17,692 bases of DNA, taken from assembly GCA_035541895.1 (NCBI GenBank), contig DATKMK010000092.1, forward strand, positions 1 through 17,692. Direction: 5' to 3'. The DNA is from DATKMK01 sp035541895. GTDB taxonomy: Bacteria; Desulfobacterota; Binatia; HRBIN30; JACQVA1. Positions within the stretch are counted from its first letter, which is position 1, and the number at the start of each line of letters is the position of its first letter. The notes beneath the pieces are model-generated. The model searched no databases. It saw only the letters and a list, made by a program, of their open reading frames with translations, and had not been told where the DNA came from. A program made the position numbers and the translations under genes. This document shows positions 1-7,239 of this stretch, in pieces.

Positions 1-36
1 CCGCCGCCGGAAAGAGCGTGTAGGATGCTCTGTGGC

Positions 37-1266
37 TCAGTGGCTGGAGCCGAACGTCACTCCGCGGCGCTCGTTGCCGAGGGCGGCGACGATGGCGCTC
101 ATGATGAACACGGTCAGCGCCGTCAGCGCCATCGAAGTCGCGTAGCTCGTGCGCGCGGCGTAGATCGCCTCGATGTAGACGATGCCGCTCGCCAGCAAGA
201 CACCGCATTGGTAGGCGAAGCCGGGCAGAAAGCCGCGCACGCTGTCAGGCGACAGTTCGTTGAGATGCGCGGGAATCACGCCCCACGCGCCTTGCACCAT
301 GAACTGCATCGCGAACGCGCCGACCACCAACAGCCACATCGACGGCGCGAACGCCCAGAGCGGCACCACGAGCATCGCGCACACCAGTGCGGCCACGATC
401 GCGCGCCGCCGGCCGATGTGATCGGAGAAATGCCCGAACAACAGGCCGCCGATGATCGCGCCCACCATCGAGAACGCGGTCAATCCCGCCCGTCCGGTTG
501 GCGTGAGACCCCAATCGCGCTGAAGAAACGTCGGGTACATGTCCTGCGTGCCGTGCGAGACGCAGTTCATCATCGTCATCAAGACCGTGATGTAGCAGAA
601 CACCCGCCAGTTGGAGACGATCGCGCGACCGAGCTGGCTCCAGTTGTCGTGCTTGGTCTGCTCCCAGACTTCCGACTCGCTCACCCGCGCGCGCACGAAC
701 ACCGCCAACAGCGCCGGCAGCCCGCCGATGAAAAACAACGGACGCCAACCCCAGCGCGGGAACACCACGAAGTACACGATCGCCGCCAGCAGGTAACCGG
801 CGGCGTAGCCTTCTTGCAGCAGGCCCGACAGGATGCCGCGCCGTTGCGCCGGCGCCTTCTCCATCGCCAGCGACGCACCGACGCCCCATTCCCCGCCCAT
901 GCCGACGCCGAACAACGCGCGCAGGATCAGGAACGTCGAGTAGTTCGGCGCCAAGCCGGAGGCGACTTCGACGAGCGAATAGAACACCAAGTCGATCATC
1001 AACGGAATGCGCCGGCCGTAGCGATCCGCCATCAAGCCGAAGATGAACGCGCCCACCGGACGAAACGCCAGCGTCAGCGTGATCGATAGCGCGATGTCGG
1101 CGTCCGACTTGTTGAACTCCTTGGCGATCGCGGTCAGCGAGAACACCACGAGGAAGAAATCGAACGCGTCGAGCGTCCAGCCGAGGAAACCCGCGAGCAC
1201 CGCAGCGCGATGGCCGTTGTCGGCCGGCGGCGCGACCTCCGCAGGCCGGGTCGCAGTCGACGTCAC
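37..1266 (-). CDS. MFS transporter, SHS/NanT-like (lactate or other carboxylate:H+ symporter)
   Basis: A 409-residue, 12-helix major facilitator, probably a proton-coupled importer of a small organic acid in the inner membrane. Visible signatures are motif A after TM2 (GLMADRYGRR, residues 77-86), its second-half copy (GHFSDHIGRRR, 278-288), and the stretch GGEWGVG (124-130) followed by RGILSGLLQEGYAAG (143-157). That stretch is typical of the sialate:H+ symporter / SHS lactate transporter group. I chose GTG at 1266: it overlaps the TGA of the upstream gene (GTGA), has GAGG about 8 bases upstream, and gives a normal N-terminus. An in-frame ATG at 1353 would overlap that gene by 91 bp and adds a non-homologous Arg-rich leader. 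The substrate cannot be read from sequence; lactate or pyruvate is a family-based guess. It is coupled to the small gene at 1263-1568. Confidence 0.85.
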   Translation of the reverse strand: MTSTATRPAEVAPPADNGHRAAVLAGFLGWTLDAFDFFLVVFSLTAIAKEFNKSDADIALSITLTLAFRPVGAFIFGLMADRYGRRIPLMIDLVFYSLVEVASGLAPNYSTFLILRALFGVGMGGEWGVGASLAMEKAPAQRRGILSGLLQEGYAAGYLLAAIVYFVVFPRWGWRPLFFIGGLPALLAVFVRARVSESEVWEQTKHDNWSQLGRAIVSNWRVFCYITVLMTMMNCVSHGTQDMYPTFLQRDWGLTPTGRAGLTAFSMVGAIIGGLLFGHFSDHIGRRRAIVAALVCAMLVVPLWAFAPSMWLLVVGAFAMQFMVQGAWGVIPAHLNELSPDSVRGFLPGFAYQCGVLLASGIVYIEAIYAARTSYATSMALTALTVFIMSAIVAALGNERRGVTFGSSH

Positions 1267-1568
1267 GCTTCGACCTCGCGATGACGCTTCAGCCAGCGTT
1301 CGTAGTAGCCCAGCGCACGCGCACTGAACGGCTCGGATTCGACGATGACCCACTCGCCCTCGTCGACCGCGTACCCGACGCAGAGGCGCTGCTCGTCGTC
1401 GCGATGGAATACCAGCGTTGCGAGCTGACCGTCGCGCAAGCGATATTGTTTGCCGACCGGCACCAGGGTCTCGCCCGCCGCGAGAGCTTCCTCGATGTGG
1501 GCGTCGCGCAGCCAGCGCTGCGACTTCACCGACAGCGGCGACTTTGGCAAGCGAGGGCGACGGGTCAT
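1263..1568 (-). CDS. Hypothetical protein, 101 aa, coupled to MFS gene
   Basis: I do not recognise a family. The protein is soluble, with a basic N-terminus (MTRRPRLPKSPLSVKSQRW), an acidic helix (HIEEALAAGET), an apparent beta-rich middle (KQYRLRDGQLATLVFHRDD, then RLCVGYAVDEGEWVIVESE) and a C-terminal helix ending YYERWLKRHREVEA. ATG 1568 is preferred over an upstream ATG at 1655 because the extra 29 residues would be translated from the hairpin spacer and look non-coding. Its stop codon overlaps the GTG start of the transporter gene, so the two are very probably co-translated. No strong ribosome-binding site precedes ATG 1568. The reading frame is supported by the overlap geometry and sensible composition rather than by homology. 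Confidence 0.6.
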   Translation of the reverse strand: MTRRPRLPKSPLSVKSQRWLRDAHIEEALAAGETLVPVGKQYRLRDGQLATLVFHRDDEQRLCVGYAVDEGEWVIVESEPFSARALGYYERWLKRHREVEA

Positions 1569-1583
1569 ATCGTCGTTACTGTC

Positions 1584-1610
1584 GGAAAAGAACGCACCCT
1601 GAAGGGTGCG
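1584..1610 (-). terminator. Hairpin followed by T-rich run after gcdH
   Basis: Read on the minus strand, CGCACCC-TTCA-GGGTGCG (plus positions 1610-1593) forms a perfect 7-bp stem with a 4-base loop and is followed directly by TTCTTTTCC (1592-1584). It lies 55 bp past the glutaryl-CoA dehydrogenase stop, which fits an intrinsic terminator separating that gene from the 101-aa/MFS pair. The same GC-rich core could alternatively be a copy of a dispersed intergenic repeat. Confidence 0.5.
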
Positions 1611-1664
1611 GCTACAGCTCTGATGTCGGAGGCGCCCATTCCGGCGGTGCGTCAACGACCAGCA

Positions 1665-2837
<1,173 letters not shown>

Positions 2838-2873
2838 GGCAACTCCTTCTCGTCCCCGGTGTGGGGCGGCCGC

Positions 2874-2902
2874 ATGTTACTCAGGCGTCATCAGCCGCAC
2901 AA
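2874..2902 (-). promoter_or_regulatory. Possible sigma-70-type promoter for gcdH
   Basis: On the minus strand a TTGTGC (-35-like, 3/6) is separated by exactly 17 bp from TAACAT (-10-like, 4/6), which would start transcription about 30 bases before the gcdH ATG. The position and spacing are right but the -35 match is poor. Confidence 0.3.
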
Positions 2903-2927
2903 TGGCCGATTTCCGGCGCGCTCATTG

Positions 2928-2956
2928 TTGCGAAGCCCGATACGGGCTGCGATAAC
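2928..2956 (+). promoter_or_regulatory. Possible promoter of the DUF420 gene with inverted repeat in the spacer
   Basis: TTGCGA (2928-2933) and GATAAC (2951-2956) are 17 bp apart, each 4/6 to consensus. The spacer holds a perfect inverted repeat, AGCCCG-ATA-CGGGCT (2934-2948). Transcription from this -10 would start at about 2963-2964, which is the ATG itself, and no Shine-Dalgarno sequence precedes that ATG. The inverted repeat could be an operator. Confidence 0.35.
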
Positions 2957-2963
2957 GCCGGCC

Positions 2964-3389
2964 ATGTCGTTGCAGTTGCTCACCCAGCTCAGCACCGCGT
3001 GCATCGTCTTGAGCGGCGTGAGTTTGCTGCTCGGGTGGTACTTCATCCGCGTCCAGCGAAACATGATCAGCCACCGCAACACCATGTTGACGGCAACGAC
3101 CTTTGCGGCGCTGTTTTTGGCTGCCTACGTGACACGGTGGTCGATCTATGGCTCGAAGCCGTTCGCGGGCGCCGGCGGTTGGCGCATCTTCTATTTCGCC
3201 AACCTGGTGCCGCACGTCATTTTGGCGATGGCGCCGGGGCCGCTGGCGCTTCGATTGATCTACTTGGCGATGCGCAAGCGCGACTACGCCGCGCATCGGC
3301 GCTTGGCGCGCATCACTCTGCCCATCTGGCTCTACGTCGCCGGCAGCGGATGGTTGATCTACTATCTGCTGTACCAGAGGACGTACTGA
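2964..3389 (+). CDS. DUF420 (YozB/CtaM-related) membrane protein
   Basis: A 141-residue integral membrane protein with about four hydrophobic helices. The pattern is that of DUF420 (COG2322): a helix ending in WYFIRVQRNMISHRNTM, then FLAAYVTRW, then NLVPHVILA, and a C-terminal R..ARITLPIWLYVAGSGW segment. H37, H84 and H111 fit the conserved histidines of the family and could bind metal or heme. The Staphylococcus member CtaM is needed for assembly of heme-copper oxidase; that role is transferred by family only, as no oxidase genes are in view. The start at ATG 2964 is set by the family N-terminus. The same frame stays open far upstream, but that part is antisense to gcdH and is not coding. 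No ribosome-binding site is visible. Confidence 0.85.
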   Translation: MSLQLLTQLSTACIVLSGVSLLLGWYFIRVQRNMISHRNTMLTATTFAALFLAAYVTRWSIYGSKPFAGAGGWRIFYFANLVPHVILAMAPGPLALRLIYLAMRKRDYAAHRRLARITLPIWLYVAGSGWLIYYLLYQRTY

Positions 3390-3442
3390 CGGGTCGCAGC
3401 AACGCGCCGCCGCAGATCGCGCGACCAATCAATCTTGCCCCG

Positions 3443-3471
3443 TTGACCGCGGAGCGGCCGGGCGCTACGGT
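3443..3471 (+). promoter_or_regulatory. Possible sigma-70-type promoter for the diiron protein gene
   Basis: TTGACC (3443-3448, 5/6) lies 17 bp upstream of TACGGT (3466-3471, which keeps the TA and final T). This predicts an mRNA start near 3478 and a 5' leader of about 30 bases ending in the GGGGGAG ribosome-binding site before ATG 3508. Confidence 0.4.
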
Positions 3472-3507
3472 CTCGTCAAGCACGCGCGAAGAATTCGGGG
3501 GAGCTTC

Positions 3508-4623
3508 ATGGTCGACGACATCACGTACGATCCGATCTACAACACCGTTGCGCCGGACGATTTTCCGGCGCTGCTCGAAGTCGACCGCTATGGCGATCGC
3601 ACCGATGCGTTCAACGGCATCATCGCGGCGACGCACGATCATTTTTGGGATCCGACCGACCGTGCGTACATCGAGTTCGACGCGTCGTTCGACGTTACGG
3701 AAGAAATGGTGCTGCCGCGCCAACTGATCCCCGAGTTGAACTGCGCCGTCGCCGACAAGTTGGACGGGCACCAGCAAGTCAAACTTGCGAACGAGAATGC
3801 GCGCTGGATTCTTTCGTCGATTCTGCACGGCGAACAGGGTGCGCTGTCGTTGTCGGCCAGCCTTTGCCACATCCTTCGCGACCCCGGCGCGCAGGAATAC
3901 GCGGCCAACCAGACGCGCGAGGAGGCGCGGCACGTGACCGCGTTCGCACGCTACATGACCGTGCGGTGGGGCAGCCCGCTGCCGGTCGGGCGGACGCTCG
4001 GCGCGCTCCTGAACGAGTTGGTCGGTGCGCCCGAAGTCTACAAGAAACTGGTCGGCATGCAGATGCTGGTCGAAGGCTTGGCGATGGGCGCTTTCGCGAC
4101 GCTGCACACTCGCGCGCAGGACCCGGTGCTGTCGAAGCTGACCCAACTGGTCATGACCGACGAAGCCTTTCATCACCGCTTCGGAAAGGTCTGGGCTGAT
4201 CGCACGGTACCGAAGCTGAGCGAGGAGGAGCACCAGCGAGTTGAAGACTGGGCCGCGCGCTGCTTTCAGACGCTGCTCTTCAACCTCGTCAACGCCGAGC
4301 AGAAACAGATCATCTATCGCGAGTTCGGACTCGAATGGCAGTGGGTGCGCGCCGCGGTGATGGAAGCCTTCACTGACGACGATCGTCGGCGGGTGATGAA
4401 GGAGAGCAACAACATCTTCCGCGTTCTGATCAAGACGCTGCTGAAGGCCGGCATCATCACCGAACGCACCCGCGGCCTCTACGCGATGTGGGTCGATATG
4501 CAGGAGCTCGCCGCCGAGTCCGACGAGATGGTTGGCGATCCGATCGCGCAGCGAGGCATCGAATACCTGCGCGATATCAATCGCGCCCGCAAGCCCATCG
4601 GCCGCGCGTTGCGCGCCGGCTAG
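3508..4623 (+). CDS. Ferritin-like diiron carboxylate protein (oxygenase/oxidase-type), substrate unknown
   Basis: A 371-residue, mostly helical cytoplasmic protein with a complete carboxylate-bridged diiron ligand set: E109 (HGEQGA), E139 and H142 (REEARH), E189 (LVEGLAM), E219 and H222 (TDEAFHH). The two halves repeat the spacing E-x29-ExxH, as in R2/desaturase/oxygenase-type ferritin-like proteins and AurF-like N-oxygenases. It is too long for ferritin or bacterioferritin and lacks the acyl-ACP desaturase and ribonucleotide reductase R2 hallmarks I would expect, so the substrate is open. A hydroxylase, desaturase or N-oxygenase role is inference. ATG 3508 follows GGGGGAG at good spacing. 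The gene has its own candidate promoter and converges on the Nudix gene with only 7 bp between stops. No reductase or ferredoxin partner is adjacent. Confidence 0.75.
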   Translation: MVDDITYDPIYNTVAPDDFPALLEVDRYGDRTDAFNGIIAATHDHFWDPTDRAYIEFDASFDVTEEMVLPRQLIPELNCAVADKLDGHQQVKLANENARWILSSILHGEQGALSLSASLCHILRDPGAQEYAANQTREEARHVTAFARYMTVRWGSPLPVGRTLGALLNELVGAPEVYKKLVGMQMLVEGLAMGAFATLHTRAQDPVLSKLTQLVMTDEAFHHRFGKVWADRTVPKLSEEEHQRVEDWAARCFQTLLFNLVNAEQKQIIYREFGLEWQWVRAAVMEAFTDDDRRRVMKESNNIFRVLIKTLLKAGIITERTRGLYAMWVDMQELAAESDEMVGDPIAQRGIEYLRDINRARKPIGRALRAG

Positions 4624-4630
4624 TTCCGCA

Positions 4631-5137
4631 TTACCCGAGCACGCGCAGCAGCTCGTGGGCAATTCGATAGGTTGCGCCCCAGATCACGTGCGGGCCGACC
4701 ACAAATGCATCCGCGTCGACTTCGAACCCGCTGGTGAGCCGGCGGGAGATTCGCTGCAGGGCCGTCGGCGCGCGCAACTGCGCGATCCCGATCATGGTAA
4801 CTGCGGCGACCTCGCGAGCGTCGAGGGTGAACGCGTACGGATGCGGAATCCGTCCAATGAACGGCGCGATCAGAAAGTTGGAGCTGAGCGTTCGCACTTC
4901 GGGCAACGCCCGCATCAGCTCGACGTCGGCGGCGGCGAGACCGATCTCCTCCTCGGCCTCGCGCAGCGCGGTGGCGAGCAGACTGTCGTCGCGCTTCGGA
5001 TCATGGCGTCCACCGGGGAAGGCCATGTCGCCGCCGTGCACCGGAGCGTCGTGGCTCCGCCGAATAAAGACCACGTGCGGGTCGTCGTCGACCGTGCAAA
5101 CGGGCACCAACACGGCGGCGCGAGTCGATTCCGTCAT
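4631..5137 (-). CDS. Nudix hydrolase, probable CoA pyrophosphatase (NudL/CoAse type)
   Basis: A 168-residue Nudix hydrolase, likely cutting CoA or acyl-CoA to phosphopantetheine and 3',5'-ADP with Mg2+ or Mn2+. The N-terminal CoA-specific UPF0035-type motif is present as FIRRSHDAP..GGDMAFPGG (residues 24-43). It runs into a Nudix box with ALREAEEEIGL (57-67), whose first acidic position is Asp rather than Glu, as is common in CoA pyrophosphatases. IWGATYRIAHELL near the C-terminus also fits that subfamily. ATG 5137 overlaps the TGA of the upstream IGPS-like gene (ATGA) and lacks a clear ribosome-binding site, so translational coupling is likely. Length is normal. Other acyl-CoA-type substrates remain possible. 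Confidence 0.82.
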   Translation of the reverse strand: MTESTRAAVLVPVCTVDDDPHVVFIRRSHDAPVHGGDMAFPGGRHDPKRDDSLLATALREAEEEIGLAAADVELMRALPEVRTLSSNFLIAPFIGRIPHPYAFTLDAREVAAVTMIGIAQLRAPTALQRISRRLTSGFEVDADAFVVGPHVIWGATYRIAHELLRVLG

Positions 5138-5865
5138 CGGCCGTTCAACCGCGCGAGCAGCGCGGAGAGGTCGTGACCGATCAGGTGCGCCGGTCCCAAC
5201 GTGACCGCATCGACCTTCCCGCGCAGCGAGCGCAGCTCGTCGATTGCGTCGGGTTCGCGCAGCACGATGCGGGTTCGGCTTGGTGGGATCCGCGACGTCA
5301 ACTCGTCGATCGCACCGACATCGGCGTTGAACCCGATCACCGCATGCGGCATCGCCAACGCCTTTTCGATGTCGGGGGTGGCTTGCACTTCCACGACCGC
5401 CGCCATGTGCAACGAGATGGCGACGTGCATCAGCTCGGCAAGCGCCGCGGCGGCCAGATCGGCGGCCGGAAGGACCACTGCATCGGCGCCGTGCAGGCGT
5501 GCGTCGTACAGTTGAGCAGGGGAGAGCACGAGATCGTCGCGCAGCACCGGCGCTTGCGTGGCCGCGGCGACTCGCTTCATCAGACCGGTCGATCCCCCCC
5601 GTTGTTGATCGGTCACGACCGCGAGCGCGGCGATGTCGGCGTCGTCACTTGCGACCGCGTGCGCAAGCAGATCGGCGTCGCGCCAGGTCGCGAGCCCGGC
5701 CCGGTCATTCGACTGGATGCGCGCGATGAGAGCCAACTCCTCGCGCTGGCCGGCGACGTACAGCCGAAAATCGCGCCGGCTCGGCGTGACTTCGCTGAGG
5801 CGCACCACACCGAGCTGCGCCGCTTCCGCGTGTTTCTCCGCCAGCCACTGCGAACGGTCCATCAC
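5134..5865 (-). CDS. Degenerate indole-3-glycerol-phosphate synthase (TrpC)-like TIM barrel
   Basis: The 243-residue protein follows the IGPS (beta/alpha)8 layout from end to end: LALIARIQSND (residues 44-54), LAVVTDQQRGGST (81-93), APVLRDDLVLSPAQLYDARLHGADAVVL (105-132), AVVEVQ (156-161), AVIGFNAD (175-182), AVTLGPAHL (220-228). Against known IGPS catalytic residues (Sulfolobus numbering E51, K53, K110, E159, N180, R182), only E159 and N180 persist. The first Glu/Lys pair is replaced by R49 and Q51, the KDF lysine by D110, and the last Arg by D182. The SGI phosphate-loop motif is also missing. It is therefore probably not a working tryptophan enzyme, and no other trp gene is near. The start is either GTG 5865 or the adjoining ATG 5862. 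Its stop overlaps the Nudix start. Confidence 0.7.
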   Translation of the reverse strand: MMDRSQWLAEKHAEAAQLGVVRLSEVTPSRRDFRLYVAGQREELALIARIQSNDRAGLATWRDADLLAHAVASDDADIAALAVVTDQQRGGSTGLMKRVAAATQAPVLRDDLVLSPAQLYDARLHGADAVVLPAADLAAAALAELMHVAISLHMAAVVEVQATPDIEKALAMPHAVIGFNADVGAIDELTSRIPPSRTRIVLREPDAIDELRSLRGKVDAVTLGPAHLIGHDLSALLARLNGR

Positions 5866-5931
5866 GGCGGACGCTAGCAGCGGACGCGGTCGCGCGAAAG
5901 GCCGCCGCGTTGCGGTGCGCGGTTGCTGGTG

Positions 5932-5940
5932 TGCTATGCT
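5932..5940 (+). promoter_or_regulatory. Extended -10 promoter element upstream of thiI
   Basis: TGC-TATGCT matches the extended -10 pattern (TGn plus a -10 hexamer). A TTGCGG at 5910-5915 could serve as a distant -35, but the 19-bp spacer is long. Initiation 7 bases downstream would fall at or next to GTG 5948, which would make a leaderless thiI message. Confidence 0.35.
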
Positions 5941-7150
5941 TCGTCGCGTGAATCGCGTCGTCGTCCACTACCATGAGGTCGCGCTCAAGCGCGGGAATCG
6001 GCCGTTCTTCGTCAATCAACTGGTGAACAACATTGGCCGCGCGCTGCGCGGCACCGGCATCCGACGGGTGAAATCAGCGCCCGGCCGCGTCGTCGTGCTG
6101 CTCGGGAAAAATGTCAACTGGCCGGAGATCCGCGAGCGGTTGGGAAAGGTGTTCGGCGTCGCCAATTTCTCGCTGGCCCAGCGCACCGAACGCAACATCG
6201 ACGATCTCACCGATCACGTCGTGGCCGCGACTGCGGAACGCCGCTTCGCCAGCTTCGCGGTGCAGACCAAGCGCGCGGACAAGTCGTTCCCGATGCCGTC
6301 GCCCGAGATCAACGCCACGATCGGCGCCGCGGTGCAGGCGCAGAGCGGCGCCGCGGTCAACCTGTCGCAGCCGGAGCTGCGCATCGCGGTGGAAATTCTG
6401 CCGCGCGAGGCGTTCTTCTCACTCGAAAAGATCCCCGGTCCCGGCGGCCTCCCGGTCGGCACCAGCGGCCGGGTGGTGGCGTTGCTGTCCGGCGGAATCG
6501 ACTCGCCGGTGGCGGCGTGGCGGATGATGCGGCGGGGCTGCCGCATCGACTTCGTGCACTTTCACGGCGCGCCGTACCAAGACCGCGCCAGCCGCGATAA
6601 AGCCGTCGAGCTGGTGCGCCTCCTCACGCCGTGTCAATTCGAGTCCCGGCTTCACCTGGTCGCCTTCGGCGAGGTGCAACGCGAGATCATCACGCAGGTT
6701 CGCCGGCCGTTTCGGGTCGTTCTCTACCGCCGCATGATGCTGCGCATCGCCGAAGCGATCGCGCGCGAGGTGCAGGCGCAAGCGCTGGTGACCGGGGAAA
6801 GCCTCGGACAAGTCGCGTCGCAGACGCTGGAGAATCTTACGGTGATTCAAGATGCCGTCGGGTTGCCCGTGCTGCGACCGCTCGTCGGGATGGACAAGCA
6901 CGAGATCACCGAGCAGGCGAAGGCGATCCGCTCCTACGACATCTCGATCCAGCCCGATCAGGACTGTTGCCAATTGTTCGTGCCGCGGCATCCGGCGACC
7001 CGGATGTCGATCGCGCTGGCGCACGAGGTCGAAGCGCCACTCGACATCCCCGCGCTGGTGCAACACGCCTGCGAACGAACGGAGGTGGTGACGTTCGGCG
7101 AACCCGCGGTTTCCGGCCGCCATCCGCAAGCGCTGGCGGCGGCGAGCTGA
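5936..7150 (+). CDS. thiI: tRNA 4-thiouridine synthetase ThiI (no rhodanese domain)
   Basis: A 404-residue ThiI that adenylates and thiolates uridine 8 of tRNA. It has an N-terminal ferredoxin-like segment with HYHEVALKRGNRPFF (residues 11-25), a THUMP domain (about 60-165, ending ELRIAVEILPREAFFS), and a PP-loop ATP pyrophosphatase with LLSGGIDSPVAAW (183-195). The AANH-type signature is GESLGQVASQTLENL (287-301), and DCC lies at 343-345. It ends near residue 404, so the C-terminal rhodanese domain of the E. coli enzyme is absent; this short form is common in Bacillus and many other bacteria, where sulfur comes from a separate cysteine desulfurase. The start is ATG 5936 or GTG 5948; the GTG gives the family-typical N-terminus (VNRVVVHYHE) and no Shine-Dalgarno is present for either. 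The frame is also open upstream to 5633, which is antisense to the IGPS-like gene. Confidence 0.93.
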   Translation: MLRRVNRVVVHYHEVALKRGNRPFFVNQLVNNIGRALRGTGIRRVKSAPGRVVVLLGKNVNWPEIRERLGKVFGVANFSLAQRTERNIDDLTDHVVAATAERRFASFAVQTKRADKSFPMPSPEINATIGAAVQAQSGAAVNLSQPELRIAVEILPREAFFSLEKIPGPGGLPVGTSGRVVALLSGGIDSPVAAWRMMRRGCRIDFVHFHGAPYQDRASRDKAVELVRLLTPCQFESRLHLVAFGEVQREIITQVRRPFRVVLYRRMMLRIAEAIAREVQAQALVTGESLGQVASQTLENLTVIQDAVGLPVLRPLVGMDKHEITEQAKAIRSYDISIQPDQDCCQLFVPRHPATRMSIALAHEVEAPLDIPALVQHACERTEVVTFGEPAVSGRHPQALAAAS

Positions 7151-7184
7151 AGCGGCGGGTGGGTTTACGCGGCTGACACGCTTT

Positions 7185-7214
7185 CGTAGGGGCGACGCAT
7201 GCGTCGCCCCTACG
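7185..7214. repeat. Perfect 30-bp palindrome (REP/MITE-like intergenic repeat)
   Basis: CGTAGGGGCGACGCA is followed immediately by its exact reverse complement. It sits in the 89-bp gap between thiI and the DprA-like gene. In RNA it would form a very stable stem with almost no loop; there is no T-run, so it is a weak candidate as an intrinsic terminator. The wording (GTAGGGGCGACGCATGC core) resembles palindromic repeats I recall from intergenic regions of several environmental bacterial genomes. Confidence 0.75.
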
Positions 7215-7239
7215 GTCCGATACAACGAAGACTGGGACG

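Noticed and set aside
3313..4662. Minus-strand open frame of 449 aa opposite the diiron protein gene
   Set aside because: The plus-strand frame has intact ligand motifs and a good ribosome-binding site; the antisense frame has shadow composition and overlaps neighbours on both sides.
5134..5865. Annotation as functional trpC
   Set aside because: Four of six catalytic residues are replaced and no trp neighbours are present, so the enzyme name would mislead.
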